DNA of 64,000 bases from Oscheius tipulae (GCA_037178975.1 JASJZH010000006.1:1302001-1366000), one strand, 5' to 3'; shown: positions 12,251-25,112, counted from the first letter of the stretch. A program made the numbers and translations. Notes: a model not told the origin generated them from the letters alone.

Positions 12251-12947
12251 AGTTCCCAAGAGACGATACAACGGAGAAGGTGTTGAAAACGTCATATCCG
12301 TTTAGAGAGAGCAAAGAAGCAGATATCAATTTGCGGATTTCTGTTCAGGGAAGATACGCCCTTGATGAAGGCGTGATAGGTGTGATCGATGAGCTCTAGT
12401 TCCCAATTACATGTTTTGATTTAACGTGAAATTGGTAGACTACTTGAGGGAGATCTGCTATTATACTACGCAAGCTCTTTAAGTCATATCTGGTCTTCTG
12501 GAAAAGCTTTTGCACATAACGCGCTACAGTAGTACCGGAATAGTTATGATTGTCAAAAGGACTTCTTGAATTGCAACTCGAACAAATTGTTTTGCAGCTG
12601 TGACTAAACTTTGCATGGATGAAGCTTTAGGTTTGAAAGAGACGCTTCTATTGACGACCATGCACCAAATAATGCTTGCTCCTAGCTGGATCCTCGATAT
12701 TCAATAGACACTTTTGGGAGTAAAGTCTTATGTTTTAAATTGTCCAGGATTTTTCAAATGCACATAGTAAAGTAATAAATAGTGCAGCAGCGGGGAATAT
12801 TCCAAAAACATCTGTCACTTGTAGAAGGGATTCTTCTTTTAAAACTTCGTTACTGTAGCTGTGACAGCCAAAAGGAAAGCTTATGAAATAGTGGATGTCT
12901 TACCTCGAACAGTAGTTGGCCTCAAATTTCTGCATGTGCCTGAACAA
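12251..12947. other. spacer between the tandem receptors
   Basis: About 700 bases. It would contain the promoter of paralogue A. No gene or clear motif seen. Confidence 0.5.
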
Positions 12948-14250
12948 TTACGCATCGTTCGCCGGATCTCTGCGAAAACTCTCACCTTTCCTTATGACGG
13001 AAATGACAAATTTTCTATGAGCTTCATTAGTCACAATCATTGTGATTGCACTGAATATGAAGGATGCACACAAAACGGTGAAACAAATTTGCATTATATT
13101 TGAATTTGTTAAGTCCGTGATCAGACAAAAAAACATTGCAAATAAGGGCGTTATGAAGCAAAGACTGTACACAATAATCTACAACATGTATTACTAACAA
13201 GGCTGGTTTCTGGATTGCAGCTTTAGTTTAAATGTTAACCAGCTGCACACCGTTATCACTTTAACCTGTTCAACTGAAACAACCGGTAATTCCCGATGCT
13301 GACAAACAGAGTTCTGGTAGCTGGTGAACATTAATATTTTAATATGATCACAACATTTCAGCGAAACATACCGTGTTTACCAGTGTGAAAAGAACCATCC
13401 TATGGGCATTCAGCGTACGTTTTGACATGTGTACTTTCAAGCCATGAAGCAGTCTGTGAATCCATATAGCGATAAAAACTAGTACTGTCGTGGAACCGAA
13501 GGCACCGCCGGCTAACAGTAGGTCGATTATTAAAACTGGCCAATGATGTGTGTCGAAAACGGCAGTATTGCGAGCAAATAGTAAAGGCAAATCCACCTTG
13601 TATTTCTGAAAACTGTTTGGTCGATTGCTATGGAATGCATACGGCAAATAGGTATTCTTTCAAACTCTGTTGATTCTGACTCGCAAAATAGAACAGTGGA
13701 GGCGGTACGGTTGCTGTAGCAATGTAAAAAACTAGATGAAATGAGCGCCACATTATTTTCGACTGTAGAAAATGAGAATCGGGAAGAAGAGCACAAAGTC
13801 TATAGTAGAAAAGTGGCATAATCGAACCGGCACACACTGAAAACCACGTATTTTTGTAGGAATCTGTATACAAACAGTCTAAACGAGGGAATTTTTTTCC
13901 TTCTTACCTATAAAAGTGCATCCAAGTATAGAAAAAAGTAGCGTGCCTTCTAAAACGCCGTTAAACAGACCACACGGATAGAATGCTAAATATGGCAAAG
14001 CCATCAATGGCGCATACAAACATCCAAGATAGCTATGCGCTAATGTGGCTCTAAACATGTACAATCACTTTGAACATAAGCTGTTTTACAAAACAACATG
14101 ATAGCCCAAGTGTATTCTATAGGCTGCTGTAATCTTTTGTGAATGATAGATTATTAAGTACAGTAATAAGCCGCCCAGTAATAATGTAATGATGCCAAGA
14201 ATGCTCATAAACATAACATAAAGAATATATTCTTGTTGGTAAGGTGACAT
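12948..14250 (-). CDS. 7TM chemoreceptor, Srh/Sri-like (paralogue B)
   Basis: Exons 14090-14250, 13908-14050, 13643-13836, 13372-13605 and 12948-13178 give 320 residues. Matching stretches with paralogue A include LLLYLIIYHSQKITAAYR, ALPYLAFYPCGLF, VCAGSIMPLFYYRLCALLP and LKVHMSKRTLNAHRMVLF. Internal exons 2, 3 and 4 have identical lengths in both genes (143, 194 and 234 nt). Seven hydrophobic segments are expected. The start ATG at 14250 gives MSPYQQEYILY. The coding start and stop are conventional and no disabling change is seen. It is probably expressed in sensory neurons by analogy to the family. Confidence 0.86.
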
Positions 14251-14496
14251 GAACACAATGCATTTGTGACTGGACGATGAATTGTGAAAAAGCACCTGCT
14301 TGTTCGGAGATAGAATGGTTAAACTGGACGACTATTGAAGCGCTATTTTTATTTTTCACTCAGTATCTTGCTCAAATGACAGTGATAAATCTTTCCAGGC
14401 TTGAGAAGTTTAACAATTTTCGACCAAATATTATAACTTTGCATTTTGTAACATTTTTTTTGTAACAACACTGCCGCAATTGGAGTGAGATCATGT

Positions 14497-15884
14497 TTAG
14501 TGACGGAGCTTCTTGAAAGGATCTTCAGGGTGATCAGTCCAGCTTAACCACGATAAATATCAGCAGATATCTGAAAACTTACAATGGGATCAAGAAAGTA
14601 GCAAAGTGATGTCCAGAGCTCTCCAGCAGAGTGATTTCATCTTTGTTTAAGGAGAAGTCGAACAGCTGAATGTTGGAAATTTCTTAGAGTTCAGTAATTA
14701 GAGATGGTTGCAGCTCCCATCGTAAACAAGCGTTATTGCATTCTTACGTCAAAGTTCTCCTTAACACGTTTCGCATTCACCGACTTCGGAATCACTGCGA
14801 TTCCGCGGTCCATCGCGTACCGAAGAAGGACTTGTGCTGGTGTCTTATTGTGTTTTTTGGCTAAGGTCAGAACATTCTTGTCTTCCAGTTGATTAGGGAA
14901 GTCATCGTTGAAGGGTTTCCTTTAAAAGAATTAAAAATGAGTATGAAAGGAAGACTGACTGTCCGTTAGGCGTTGTATATTCGCGTCTTCCAGAAGATCC
15001 AAGTGTTCCATAGGAGGTGAGAGAAATGTTGTATTTTTTGCAAACTTCTTGCAGTTCGTGTTGTGGCCAAAAAATGCTCAGCTCGACCTGCAGCAATGTT
15101 TTAATAGTTTCTAGTTATTCAAACCTGCTGATTATGAATAGGGACCGTGGCAATCTTCATGACGCGTTCAATCTGTTCGATACTGAAGTTTGAGACACCA
15201 ATGGATCTCGCCAGCTTTTTGTTGTACAAATGTTCGAAGGTTGTCCACATCTCTTCGACGGTGACGTTCTGAGGCGTTTTCCAATCCGTCTGAACAGTGT
15301 TATAGTTTTGCGCATCATTAGCTTACCGATACAGCGCATGGATTGTGAATGAGATACAGATCGACGTAATCTGTTCCGAGCTTTCGGAGTGATTCCCTCA
15401 GCGCAGGTTCCATATCCTCAAGTACATTCTCGTGTGAAGGGAAATACTGAAAAGAATTTTTTAAAGCAGCAACTTGGTTTTCTTCCAATGCGCCTTCCAA
15501 AAACCATAAAGATAGCTCGTACGAAATTTTAAGGCGCTGAAAGGCTATAAATGGCAATTTAACGGGATCTACATACCATCCAAACGTGTTTGATAATATT
15601 AGTACCTTAGTGGTTATGAAGAGTTCCTCTCTCTTGATGATTCCTTCCTTAATGCATTCCTTTATAGCCTCTCCAATGACATGCTCATTCTGGTAACGTT
15701 CAGCAGTATCAATGAGACGATATCCAGCCTTGATCGCTTCTTTCGTAGCAATCTTCACATCGTTATCTTTTGACTGAAATGAAAGGCTTCGAAAAAAAAG
15801 CGAGGAAAGGATTACCTGCCAAGTGCCAAGACCAACTTGTGGCATTTCGACTCCATTGGAAAGAACGATTACAGGAGAGAACAT
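14497..15884 (-). CDS. aldo/keto reductase
   Basis: Eight exons give 316 residues, the family's usual size: 15816-15884, 15606-15773, 15327-15446, 15125-15289, 14960-15087, 14748-14919, 14583-14665 and 14497-14542. Starting at 15884, the N-terminus has [13 protein letters not shown]. The catalytic set is present: Asp 45 and Tyr 50 in DTAERY, Lys 79 in FITTK, and His 113 in [13 protein letters not shown] and the NADPH-binding region near [15 protein letters not shown] are also present. The enzyme should be cytosolic and reduce carbonyls with NAD(P)H. The intron 15447-15605 is 159 nt, a multiple of three, and open in frame, so a longer isoform with 53 extra residues is possible. The family pattern (FITTK joined to YFPSHENV) favours removal. 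A TTGCAG acceptor-like site lies just before the ATG. Confidence 0.93.
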
Positions 15885-16357
15885 GGCTGCTGCAATCTAC
15901 TGCCATAGGGACTCTTTTATATTCCTGGGGTGGGGCATGTTATCTGCCACAAAGCACAGATTTCCGCTGGCCATTGTCATCATTTTGCCCCTGGCCGAAG
16001 TATAAAATGTACTAGCAATTTCGAAAATGAGAAGCTTTTGCTGACAAAACAAAGATGTGAGATCATTGAGAACAGTCTGCGACTTGTTCACTTCTGGGTT
16101 CAAACTTGCAGGGCCAATAGGGCTTGTTGGCTCATCTTTTGTAGTAGATGTTCAAACAGCCAGGCAGAACACCAATGTCCTTGTCGACGTAGGTATTAAC
16201 AAGCTTTGTTTAATTTCCGTTCCGATGGATAGGCACTCTATTAAAAAGTTGCTTCCTCTCTGAAATTGAAAAGATGACCTAGCCTAACGAGACTAATCAA
16301 GAATGCGCTCTTTTGCTAGTGAGCACTTTTTTTTGCGTTAGAGCACACAGATGCTTG
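15885..16357. other. divergent intergenic region between the AKR and Srx genes
   Basis: About 470 bases shared by two divergently transcribed genes, so it should hold both promoters. No specific site was recognised. Confidence 0.5.
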
Positions 16358-17699
16358 ATGAACTCCTCTTGGAGCTTCCAAGCTCTCAAATGTTTTACCG
16401 TCTTCACGGTTAGTGTTTGGGAAGTTTCAGCACTTGCTTTAGGTGTCTTTCTTCGGGTTAATCTTCAATGTCAGCTCGCTCTTCGTACTCTGCTCGCACA
16501 GAATTTTTAGGTATGATGAATGGCTTCGCGAATAACAAAACTTTAGGAACGCGTTTGGGCTGTTAACGATTGCCTTCACTGTAGGTAACATCTGCAACAA
16601 TGTACTTTTCGGGTCGTTTATAGCATATTTTCTGACACAGTGAGTGAACAATGTGACGATTAAAAACGGTTTAGAGAGGCAAATATAATATCGGTGAATC
16701 TAAACATGATGGTATCTAACATGTTAGTGTTGGTCACGTCTTTTACTTTCTTTGGGTCAATGTTCCTTTCAATTTCCAGGTCAGTGAAGAGCATAGTGAC
16801 CAGTAATTCATAAAAGGATCGTTTGTTTTGCTGTGAAGAACCTTTTTTCTAGACTTGCTTCAATCTGGAAACCTCTGTTCTACAAAAGTAATTATGGGTA
16901 CAAGTCTGCTGGATTTACTATCTTTATTGGCTTTTTCTTTAGTATAACTTATGCTGCAGCTTATTTTATAGGTGGGTTTCATTTCTGCAACTATCTAAGG
17001 TTACTTGACAACATAGTGCCTGGTTTTGATATTCTGAACTTTGAGGTCGCTCAGTAAGCTGTATGCGTTGACAGTAGTCAACGCATACAGCTTTAAAAGT
17101 ACCCTATTCTAAATCAAACTTTTGCTAAGTTGCAGAGTCCTGCGAATTCTACTTTGACGCACTCCTTGGTTTTGTGTATACCGACTCTCAATGTGGTCGT
17201 TTTCTTCAGAAATGGGACTTTGTAGTGTCCCTCATCTTCAATGCAATCACTATCAGTTGCGACGGCACAGCTCTGTATCTATTTACCCGGTCAAAAAAGG
17301 TAAATTACCTCAACCGCCAACGAAACTATTTTTCAGAAAGTACGTTCCTCCTGTACAAGAAGGTACGAGCGTCGTTTTCTTCTTCAAGTAGCTGCGACTA
17401 ATGCCTGCTGTCTGTTCACGGGCATCAACTTCCATCTTATCAGCTATCAAGTCAGCTCAGAATTTGGGGTCTTTCTGTGCACAATTTTCTGCTGGGCTTG
17501 GTTACATGCCAGTGGCGGGTGAAATACTCTATAATTCAAAAATTAGCAATGTTTCAGTGTTGTGCTCCTTGTCTTCAATGCCGAAATCCGGAGAGGACTG
17601 CTAAAAGCTGTCAAGCCTGTAAGAAAACCGGCATCGTAAAGTGTCTGCCTCTGTTTCAAACAGTGTGTTGTGACTGAAATTAATAAAATAGGTAGTTAA
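16358..17699 (+). CDS. 7TM chemoreceptor, Srx family
   Basis: Nine exons close in one frame: 16358-16408, 16443-16510, 16547-16639, 16675-16779, 16853-16971, 17136-17299, 17337-17518, 17558-17618 and 17664-17699, giving 292 residues. Srx hallmarks appear in order. RNAFGLL lies after the first helix, then SRLASIWKPLFY at the third helix end. ESCEFYFDALLGF is in the second extracellular loop. VSLIFNAITISCDGTALYL is the fifth helix, and VVLLVFNAEIRRGL is at the C-terminus. The start at 16358 gives MNSSWSFQALKCF with an N-glycosylation site. The intron at 16972-17135 contains a perfect 17-bp inverted repeat. Introns are as short as 34 bases. Likely a sensory GPCR of amphid or phasmid neurons by family analogy. 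Confidence 0.88.
17056..17093. repeat. perfect inverted repeat in an Srx intron
   Basis: A 17-bp arm beginning AAGCTGTATGCG is followed by a 4-base loop (AGTA) and the exact reverse complement. It can form a perfect hairpin in RNA of either strand. Confidence 0.95.
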
Positions 17700-18054
17700 G
17701 ACGTTGATCTTCTTGAGAAGTACGTCAGTTTTAAGTTTACAGCCAAATGTTTTGTGCGTTGGAAGCTCTTTTTATTGAACTATGAATAGAGAATATTCTA
17801 AGTTGCAGCATGCAAAAGCGTAAAAAAGATTTGCCGCCAGCAGGGGTCGAACCTGCGACCTGCGTACTTTTATTTTTGACATGTCAATAGTTCCCTCATT
17901 TACTTTTAGAAACAGTCGTAGAAGCAGAATTTAAAGTTCTTCCCAACAAAACAGGGGACAGTAGCTTATGAAATGCAATCGTATCTTCAACACTACTATT
18001 GGTCAGCGCTTTGTTGCCAAAAAAAACATAAAAACATTTATTCAAGTATTATCG
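17700..18054. other. convergent 3' spacer with tRNA-like fragment
   Basis: About 355 bases between two convergent genes. It holds the tRNA-like remnant at 17829-17862 and otherwise AT-rich sequence. Confidence 0.5.
17829..17862 (-). repeat. tRNA-derived 3' fragment
   Basis: The minus strand carries a perfect five-base-pair T-arm (GCAGG TTCGACC CCTGC) and a 3' acceptor-like end, TGGCGGCA. No D-arm or anticodon arm lies upstream. It is similar to 6825-6858. Confidence 0.45.
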
Positions 18055-19130
18055 TTAATTGCTATGATCAGTTGTATTGGAGGGATTGATGCCCACTTTA
18101 TTTGTGCAGAAGATTGAACGGGCAGTCCTTTGATACTTTTTGATAAAAGCAAAGATTAAAATCGGCTCAATCACCGGACAGATAGCATAAAAACTCGAGA
18201 TACTATTTTGGAAGACTTCAATATCGTGACCAAAACTAGCTGACAAGATAAGTACATTTGCAGGAACTACCCAAAATAAGAGTGGCAGAGCTATCTGAAG
18301 AATTAGAAGAAGAAATATCCTCCATTGTATAGTCCGGGTAACTGAATCCGCATGCTCAAATGATGCTCTTAATTCCTGTGCAATTTTGCAAGCACAAAAA
18401 ATTATTGTGATTGCAACGACTGTCATCAGAACCATATAATCGGACAGAAGCATAACCACTTGTGGATCAACCTTTCCATTAATCTACATTGGCCCGTGAT
18501 TAAAAAAACATCCTATCTTACCGTGAGACGAACACAGAGATAGGCTAAATCATGAAGCTGATGACCGGTCTGCTTATAAAACTTTGTTCCATTCTCAGCT
18601 TCACACCCAGCATTCGGAAAACAAGCCTTCCATATTAGTACAGTAAGCAGACCAAATCCCGAAAGAGATACGGCTGCAACCAGTAGCCAGACCCATATAG
18701 GGGAAAATTTGTTCATTTGTTGTGGTCTGTAACGTTGTGAAAAAACTATTTGATTCTGTCCGTTATGTTTTTAGAATTAATTCTTATTGACAAACCTGCA
18801 AACTGCAAAGTAGCGATACAGAAAGGAGATAGCAAGGTAAATAAAAATTTGCTGAAAACCAACAACATATTGCACAAGAAATATTTGTGATGGAAAGAAT
18901 GGAAGACTATTTGAACTAGCGTAGTAGATCAAAGTTCGTCCATTGAGGAAATATGTTCCACCGGTCAATGCCAGACAATAGCACATAATAGCGGAAGAAG
19001 CAGTGTATAAACTCAAGAGGTGCTTGTATTTGCCAATAGCGTCACTTCTGGTAATGAGAATAATGATTGTCATTATAGAGTTTAAAACGAAACCGAGACA
19101 GCTACAAGCTGTTTGGAAATACAAAGGCAT
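18055..19130 (-). CDS. 7TM chemoreceptor, Str/Srd-like
   Basis: Three exons (18796-19130, 18522-18726, 18055-18483) give 322 residues. The first helix and loop read LNSIMTIIILITRSDAIGKYKHLL, which fits the Str-superfamily pattern of an Asn in helix 1 followed by KYK. The sixth-helix region (RIFLLLILQIALPLLFWVVPANV) and the short polar tail also fit. Introns are few compared with the neighbouring receptors. The start at 19130 (MPLYFQ) places helix 1 close to the N-terminus. An upstream in-frame ATG at 19229 would add 33 residues. It is divergent to the receptor guanylyl cyclase, with about 570 bases between them. Confidence 0.82.
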
Positions 19131-19700
19131 CCCTGACTTAGGCTGATGATTATTTTGACGTGGCCGTAGGCGTGTAATTACCCAAATCTCTAAACTTTCG
19201 AATGAGATCTTTGTGAATCGCTTTAACATTTCTCAAAAGAGGAGGTATTAACCTTATACGACGTTCTGTGTCATATACTGATGCTCGCTATTTGGTTCAT
19301 GATTCAAGTATACAGTTACTGAAAAAAGATCTCGCTGGTCGGCTCATAATTGTTTCTACAAGTACGCATCCTTTCGGGGCTCTCTATTTTCTTATTTCGA
19401 AGAAGCACAGGGAAAATTCAAATCCCTTTTACGGTATAGAAACCTCTTTCACAAATTCAAATACACGATATACATATCAGTCTGAATGATTCTTCTGCGA
19501 ACATCCACCGTTCCCCCTCCGCCAACTTCCTTATATGTCCGGATAATCCGCTCGTACTTCCTATGATTCACAGCCCTAGCCTTTCGGTTTGATATTGGGG
19601 GTGTTATCCCTTCTAAATGAATGTTGATACAGATCCAGAATCCTCTTAGGAAAACATCAGTAGACAAGTTTTCCGAGAAAGGCTTCTGCCAGTGTTCTCG
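19131..19700. other. divergent intergenic region, Str-like receptor and receptor guanylyl cyclase
   Basis: About 570 bases that probably contain both promoters. No motif was recognised with confidence. Confidence 0.45.
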
Positions 19701-22700
19701 ATGCGGCTGCTGCACCTGCTTCCTTTTCTTACTGTAAGTGTTTTGTTCTGTTTCAAGAGGAAAATATGTTCAGGCGGTTAACAGCCTAACCCTAGATGTA
19801 GCATTGCTATTTGCAAAGAACCGATCTGATCTGTTTCTTGACTATGAAGGTCTGGGAGGAGCTGCACAGCTGGCTAAAGAATATGTTGAACAGCAGATCT
19901 TGCCGGGAGTTACTCTAAAGTGAGTCCTATCTAGCTGGCATGGCATTTTCTTCCCCTTCAATTCTATCAACTTCATTTACATGCAATATTTGTGTTATTT
20001 CTCGTAACAACCTAACTTTTTCATTGTCATAAGTACAGTTATACTTGGAGTAGAACAAAGCTATTTTTAGCTTCAATATATTTTAATTTTCCAAACGTTG
20101 AATGTCCATTGTTTTGAGGTCAAACTGGTTGTCTTTGGCTTTGATTCAAAAGTGAAATATGAGATAAACGGCCAAATTTAGACTACTGTAGCTTTGTGCT
20201 GGAGGGGCTTCCTGACTCCTTTTTTTACCCAAGTCAACTATGACAGTTTTCGAGCTTTTGCTATTATCGACCTTTTCAGCTTCTCAGTTTTCTTTGATCA
20301 ATGCATAGAACAAGATGGAGCCGAGATTGCTATTCAGACAATGAAAATCCTACAAGCAGATGCAGTCATTGGACCTTCCTGCAGCCTACGTACTTTCTGC
20401 TCCCAATCTGTTTGAAGCAAAACTGTTTTCAGCTGCCATTTCTTCTGCAATCTTAGCTGCCTACTACAACATCCCAATTGTAGTATGGGGCAGTACTTTT
20501 GATTCTGACCTGACAGATATGAGTCGTTTTCCAACAACTTACATCGTCTCAACTAGCAGTTACAAGTGGGTGGCATCTAAATGGAGAGAAAGTTGTAGTT
20601 TAGTGCGGGAGTCGGAGTCCTTCGTCTAATGCAACAATTTGGCTGGAAGAAATACGCCTTTCTTTATTCAAAAGCGGGAGAAATCAAGCAATGCAGCAGC
20701 ATGGTTAACTATTTCCCGGTACGTAGTTTTAGTTAGTTACAGGAAATACTTTTAGGATGCCCTGATAGCTGTAAATGATTCGACAATGATACAAACCTAT
20801 CAAGGAGAGATGCTTGATATCAACTTGATGAAGGTCATCATGGCCCAAGCTAGGCCCTACGCAAGAAGTATGTTATCGAAACTTATTACCTAAACGTAGC
20901 ACCACTAGCAGTTGCACCAATACTTAAAAAATGTCTCAAAACATCCAAACCTACATTCTGTATATCTTTGATGCCTCCACATGCTGCACAATAGTGCTCT
21001 AGTTGTTACGTTGTACAGTAGCACTGCAATTATCGAATATCTAGCGCCTGCTGAACTGTTAGATCAGTCAAACTGTCACATGTTTAGTCCTTAAAAATTG
21101 ACAAAAACAAAGCTTTTTTCCAGTTTTTGTACTCTGCATTCCCGACACGTGGAAACGAGCTTTCATGCTGGCAGCTTCGGATCTGAACATGACCAACACC
21201 GAGTTTGTTTATATTTCGGTTGACATGCGTTCTCTTAGCATGTGTAGGTCTTCATGAAACTATTCTAATAGAATTTAATTTAAGCCATACCTACAGGTTC
21301 CGGAGAACAGTTCATCTGGGACACAGGAGACGCCGACGGTTTGAAAGTTCGCGAAGCTAGCAAAAGACTCTTCTCTCTTCGAGATGTATTCCTGTCAATA
21401 AGTCAAACTGCATCGATCTTTTAGACTCCTGAAGTTAGCACTGACGCCTTTGCTACTTTCAGTCAAAAAGTTTTAAGCAGAATGGATGTGGCGCCGTTCA
21501 ATTGCAACGAAACTTGTACAAACCGGAACAATACTCTGGTATGAGTCAGGCTATACTTGCTGCGACAAATTAATATTTTAGGCTTCTCTCTATGCCTATC
21601 AACTCTATGACGCTGTGTTGACGTATGCTTGGGTCGTTAATCTGACGTTGACCGCCGATCCCACAAAGTATAGGGATGGAACTTTCATGGGAGTTAGGTG
21701 TCCTTTTAGATTTTCGGGTAAGTTTGTTATAGGTATCGAAAAACTGCTTTATTGTTCACTTTCGTTCGAAGCGTCATCGCAGAAACAAATTTTTTTTAGG
21801 AATTACCGAAGAAGTGGTGATCAACCAGTTCGGACAGCGACGAGGAACATTTTTCATATTCGGTATGAATACATCGCAAAGCCCTGAAATACTGGGAGCC
21901 ATAACGGTTGACAACATCACAGGCGTATGCTATACAAAAGTCTCTCAACTGCTTAAAGTTTAGAATATTAGTCTCTACTCCGGAGCAAAGGACAAGTTGT
22001 GGAACAACTACAACAACGTACAGCCATCAGATACTCCAGTCTGTGGATTTGTAGGAAATGAAGTGGGCATGGGTGGAATTTTACAGTTTACCACGTTTCA
22101 GTGTCCTGTCAGCGTGTGGAGCCAGTTTGGAGTGTATATTATAGCTGCAGGAGGCCTCATCGTACTTTCTTGCTTCTCTTTCATGTTTGTGGGAATGCAA
22201 GGTGTCAGGTACTATTAGTCATTGTTTGAATAAACGCGTACTCAGGTCCAAGCAAGCCGCCGAAGACAGAGAAAACTCCCTATGGCAAATCAACTATATG
22301 GTTCTGCAGAAGCCAAAAACCAAGAAACAGGAACACAGTTTTGCATCAGCTTCCACCTATGCCTCGAGCTATAAAACAGGAAAAAGCATAAGAGATCGTC
22401 GAAGATTCGAGTTCTTTTTGCTGCAGGTGAATTATATTTGGGAAAACATTAGAATTGTCATGATTTAGAACGAAACCGTCGTTGGCTTAAAAGTAGGTCT
22501 GCCATATCAGCTGAGGGCTGAAAACAAAAGGGAACTTCGCCATGTTCGAGCTCTGAGTAACGAAAAACTGAACAAATTTATTGGAATATCGTATGATGGC
22601 CCGGAAGCATTGTACTTTTGGAGGTTTGAGAGATTACAGCTAATAAAAAAATATGTTTAGGCACTGTTCGAGAGGAAGTCTTCAAGACGTCTTACAGTCA

Positions 22701-24759
22701 TCGTCCTTAGAAATGGACTTTTACTTTGTGTATTCCCTTCTTATCGATCTTGTTGAGGTACGAGGCAAAAACTTCGAGTAGCCAGGTTTCTAGGGTCTCG
22801 AGTATCTTCACGACAGTGCCCTAACCTATCATGGTCGTCTGACATCGGATACGTGTTTAGTGGACGAAAGATTCCAAGTCAAACTTTCCTACTTCGGTTT
22901 ACATAGTCTACAAGTGCAAGAAATTATGGAAGGTGAGAACCAGTTTATATGAAAGTTGCCACAAAGCAAAACATCGTGGCTGTCAATACCTCAAAATTGG
23001 TAGAAAAGCTTGTTTAATGAAGTAGTCGTACTGGACAACGTTAATACACGTTATTTAATTGTTCAAAGTATGCAAACTGATATTCTTGAGGAATATGCTG
23101 AAGAAGAGAACTTATAGATAAACTGTGGACAGCTCCTGAAGTCCTTCGCGGCGAAAGCGAAGGCTCACAATCCGCCGACATCTACTCATTCGCTATTATT
23201 TGTAGTGAATTGCTCACAAGGAAAAGCGCCTGGGACATCAAGGACAGAAACAGGGATGTAGAAGGTACTAACTTATTTTCCTATCACTTCGAACTTACAG
23301 ATATCCTCTACAAAGTTAAACGTGGAAAGAAACCTGCCTATCGCCCAAAGATGGAGTTTCCCGAATCCATGGAAGTTAGTCATGGAATGGTAACTTATTT
23401 TATACCGAATTAGATTTCTGTTCAGATTCCAATGATTGAGAAATGTTGGGAAGAGAAGCCTTCGGATCGAGCAACTATCAAACAAGTTCGAAGTTTGTTG
23501 AAGGGAATGATACCAGATAGGTGGGTACATCAAAACTTGGCAACCACTATTCACTAAATCAAAGGGAAAACGTTATTCCAGAACATTCAACCTGATGGAT
23601 CACTTGATGAACGCTCTCGAAAATTATGCTACAAACCTTGAAGAGCAGGTGGCATCGCGATTAAGACAACTGGAGGAGGAAAGAAAGAAGAGTGATCTAT
23701 TGCTCTCACGGCTTCTTCCCCCGTATCAAATTTTTGTATTCAAAAACAGTTTGAGCTTTCAGACAAGTTGCTGTTCTTTTGAAAGCCGGACAGAATGTGC
23801 CTCCCGAGTTCTACGAATCTGTTAGTATCTTCTTCTCGGACGTCGTCTCCTTCACTGTTCTCGCTGGAAAATCTAGTCCGCTACAGGTACGAAGGTACCC
23901 CAATAGTATAAACTATTATTACAGGTGGTTAATCTCTTGAACTCACTCTACACGACTTTCGATGCAATCATTGAAGATAATGGCGTATACAAAGTGGGTC
24001 GATAGAATAGAAGAGACTTGGAATCTCTACAGTTTCCCGCTGTCCAGTATTTTAGAGTGAAACTCCCTAAAAACATACCGGTACATACCAGCTCACTCTC
24101 CTTTTAAGGTTGAAACAATCGGTGATGGTTACCTCTGCGCATCTGGACTGCCCGACCGAATTGGAAACGAGCATGCCAAACGAATGGCAAACATGGCTCT
24201 TGGATTGATGAAATCCGTAGCTCTCTTCCAAATTCCCCATCTACCAGGCGAGAAAATTAACATTCGAATAGGGATCCATTGCGGTAAGATATTGGGATCA
24301 AAGCATAAATACTATTTTGGAGGTTCTGTCGTTGCCGGTGTAGTTGGTCGGACCATGCCACGTTACTGTCTGTTCGGAGACACTGTCAACACGGCTAGCA
24401 GAATGGAGAGCAATGGAAAGCGTAAACTTAAACATTATCTACGAAACCCACTGTTTTTCAGCTGGAATGATTCATTTGAGTAAGTCTGCTAATGAAATGT
24501 TGACCAAAGTGGTTGGTGGCTACGCGACTGAACATCGAGGAGAAGTAATCGTCAAGGTTATCGATTTCCAATGCTACTGAATTTCGCGTTTTAGGGCAAA
24601 GGAGTCATGGAAACTTACTGGCTGCTTGGAAAATCAGACGAGGTCGCTGTGTCCGCTCCTCCAACTCAGGAACGAGTAGCAGGAATCTACAAGAAATTCG
24701 TTGAACGAGAAGAAATTGAGACTCCAACATCTTTAGAAATAGAAAATATCTCCGAATAG
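19701..24759 (+). CDS. receptor-type guanylyl cyclase
   Basis: Twenty-six exons join in one frame to 1082 residues, the normal size. They run from 19701-19733 through 24595-24759, for example 20280-20389, 21964-22208, 23763-23886 and 24109-24283. A short signal peptide is followed by an extracellular ligand-binding region of about 450 residues with paired cysteines. A single membrane helix ([20 protein letters not shown]) lies near residue 475. The kinase-homology domain (about 550-795) reads HGRL in place of HRDL and YFG in place of DFG, so it is a pseudokinase. A dimerisation helix (about 795-840) leads into the cyclase domain. The cyclase keeps the metal Asp (FFSDVVSFT), VETIGDGY, and [16 protein letters not shown]. 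The Glu and Cys set GTP specificity. It should make cGMP in sensory neurons, as nematode GCY proteins do. I cannot name the orthologue. Confidence 0.95.
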
Positions 24760-25112
24760 TACTCCATTTGTGACGAACTAAGCTTGAAATGAAGAATGTT
24801 TATCGTGACGAGGCCAACTATATCTGAAAATAAAAAAGAAAGTGTACATTCCCTGGAATTTGACAGTCAATACTCCAAAGCAAGTGTACAAAGAGGACCG
24901 AAGAGTTGGAATAAGACATTTGATCAATTTGTTAGTTACGAGTTGGGCTTCGGACCATACTGGCCCCGGAGCAACTTTTCCGTTTCAGTATAACTTCCTG
25001 ATGCGGTATCAAATTCTAGACAGGCCGCTGTGCCACCCGTTGTTAGCGCTAGCATCAGAGCATCCAGAATATCTTTCTTGCTTTTTCTCTTAGCGTACCT
25101 CCGTGATGCCGT

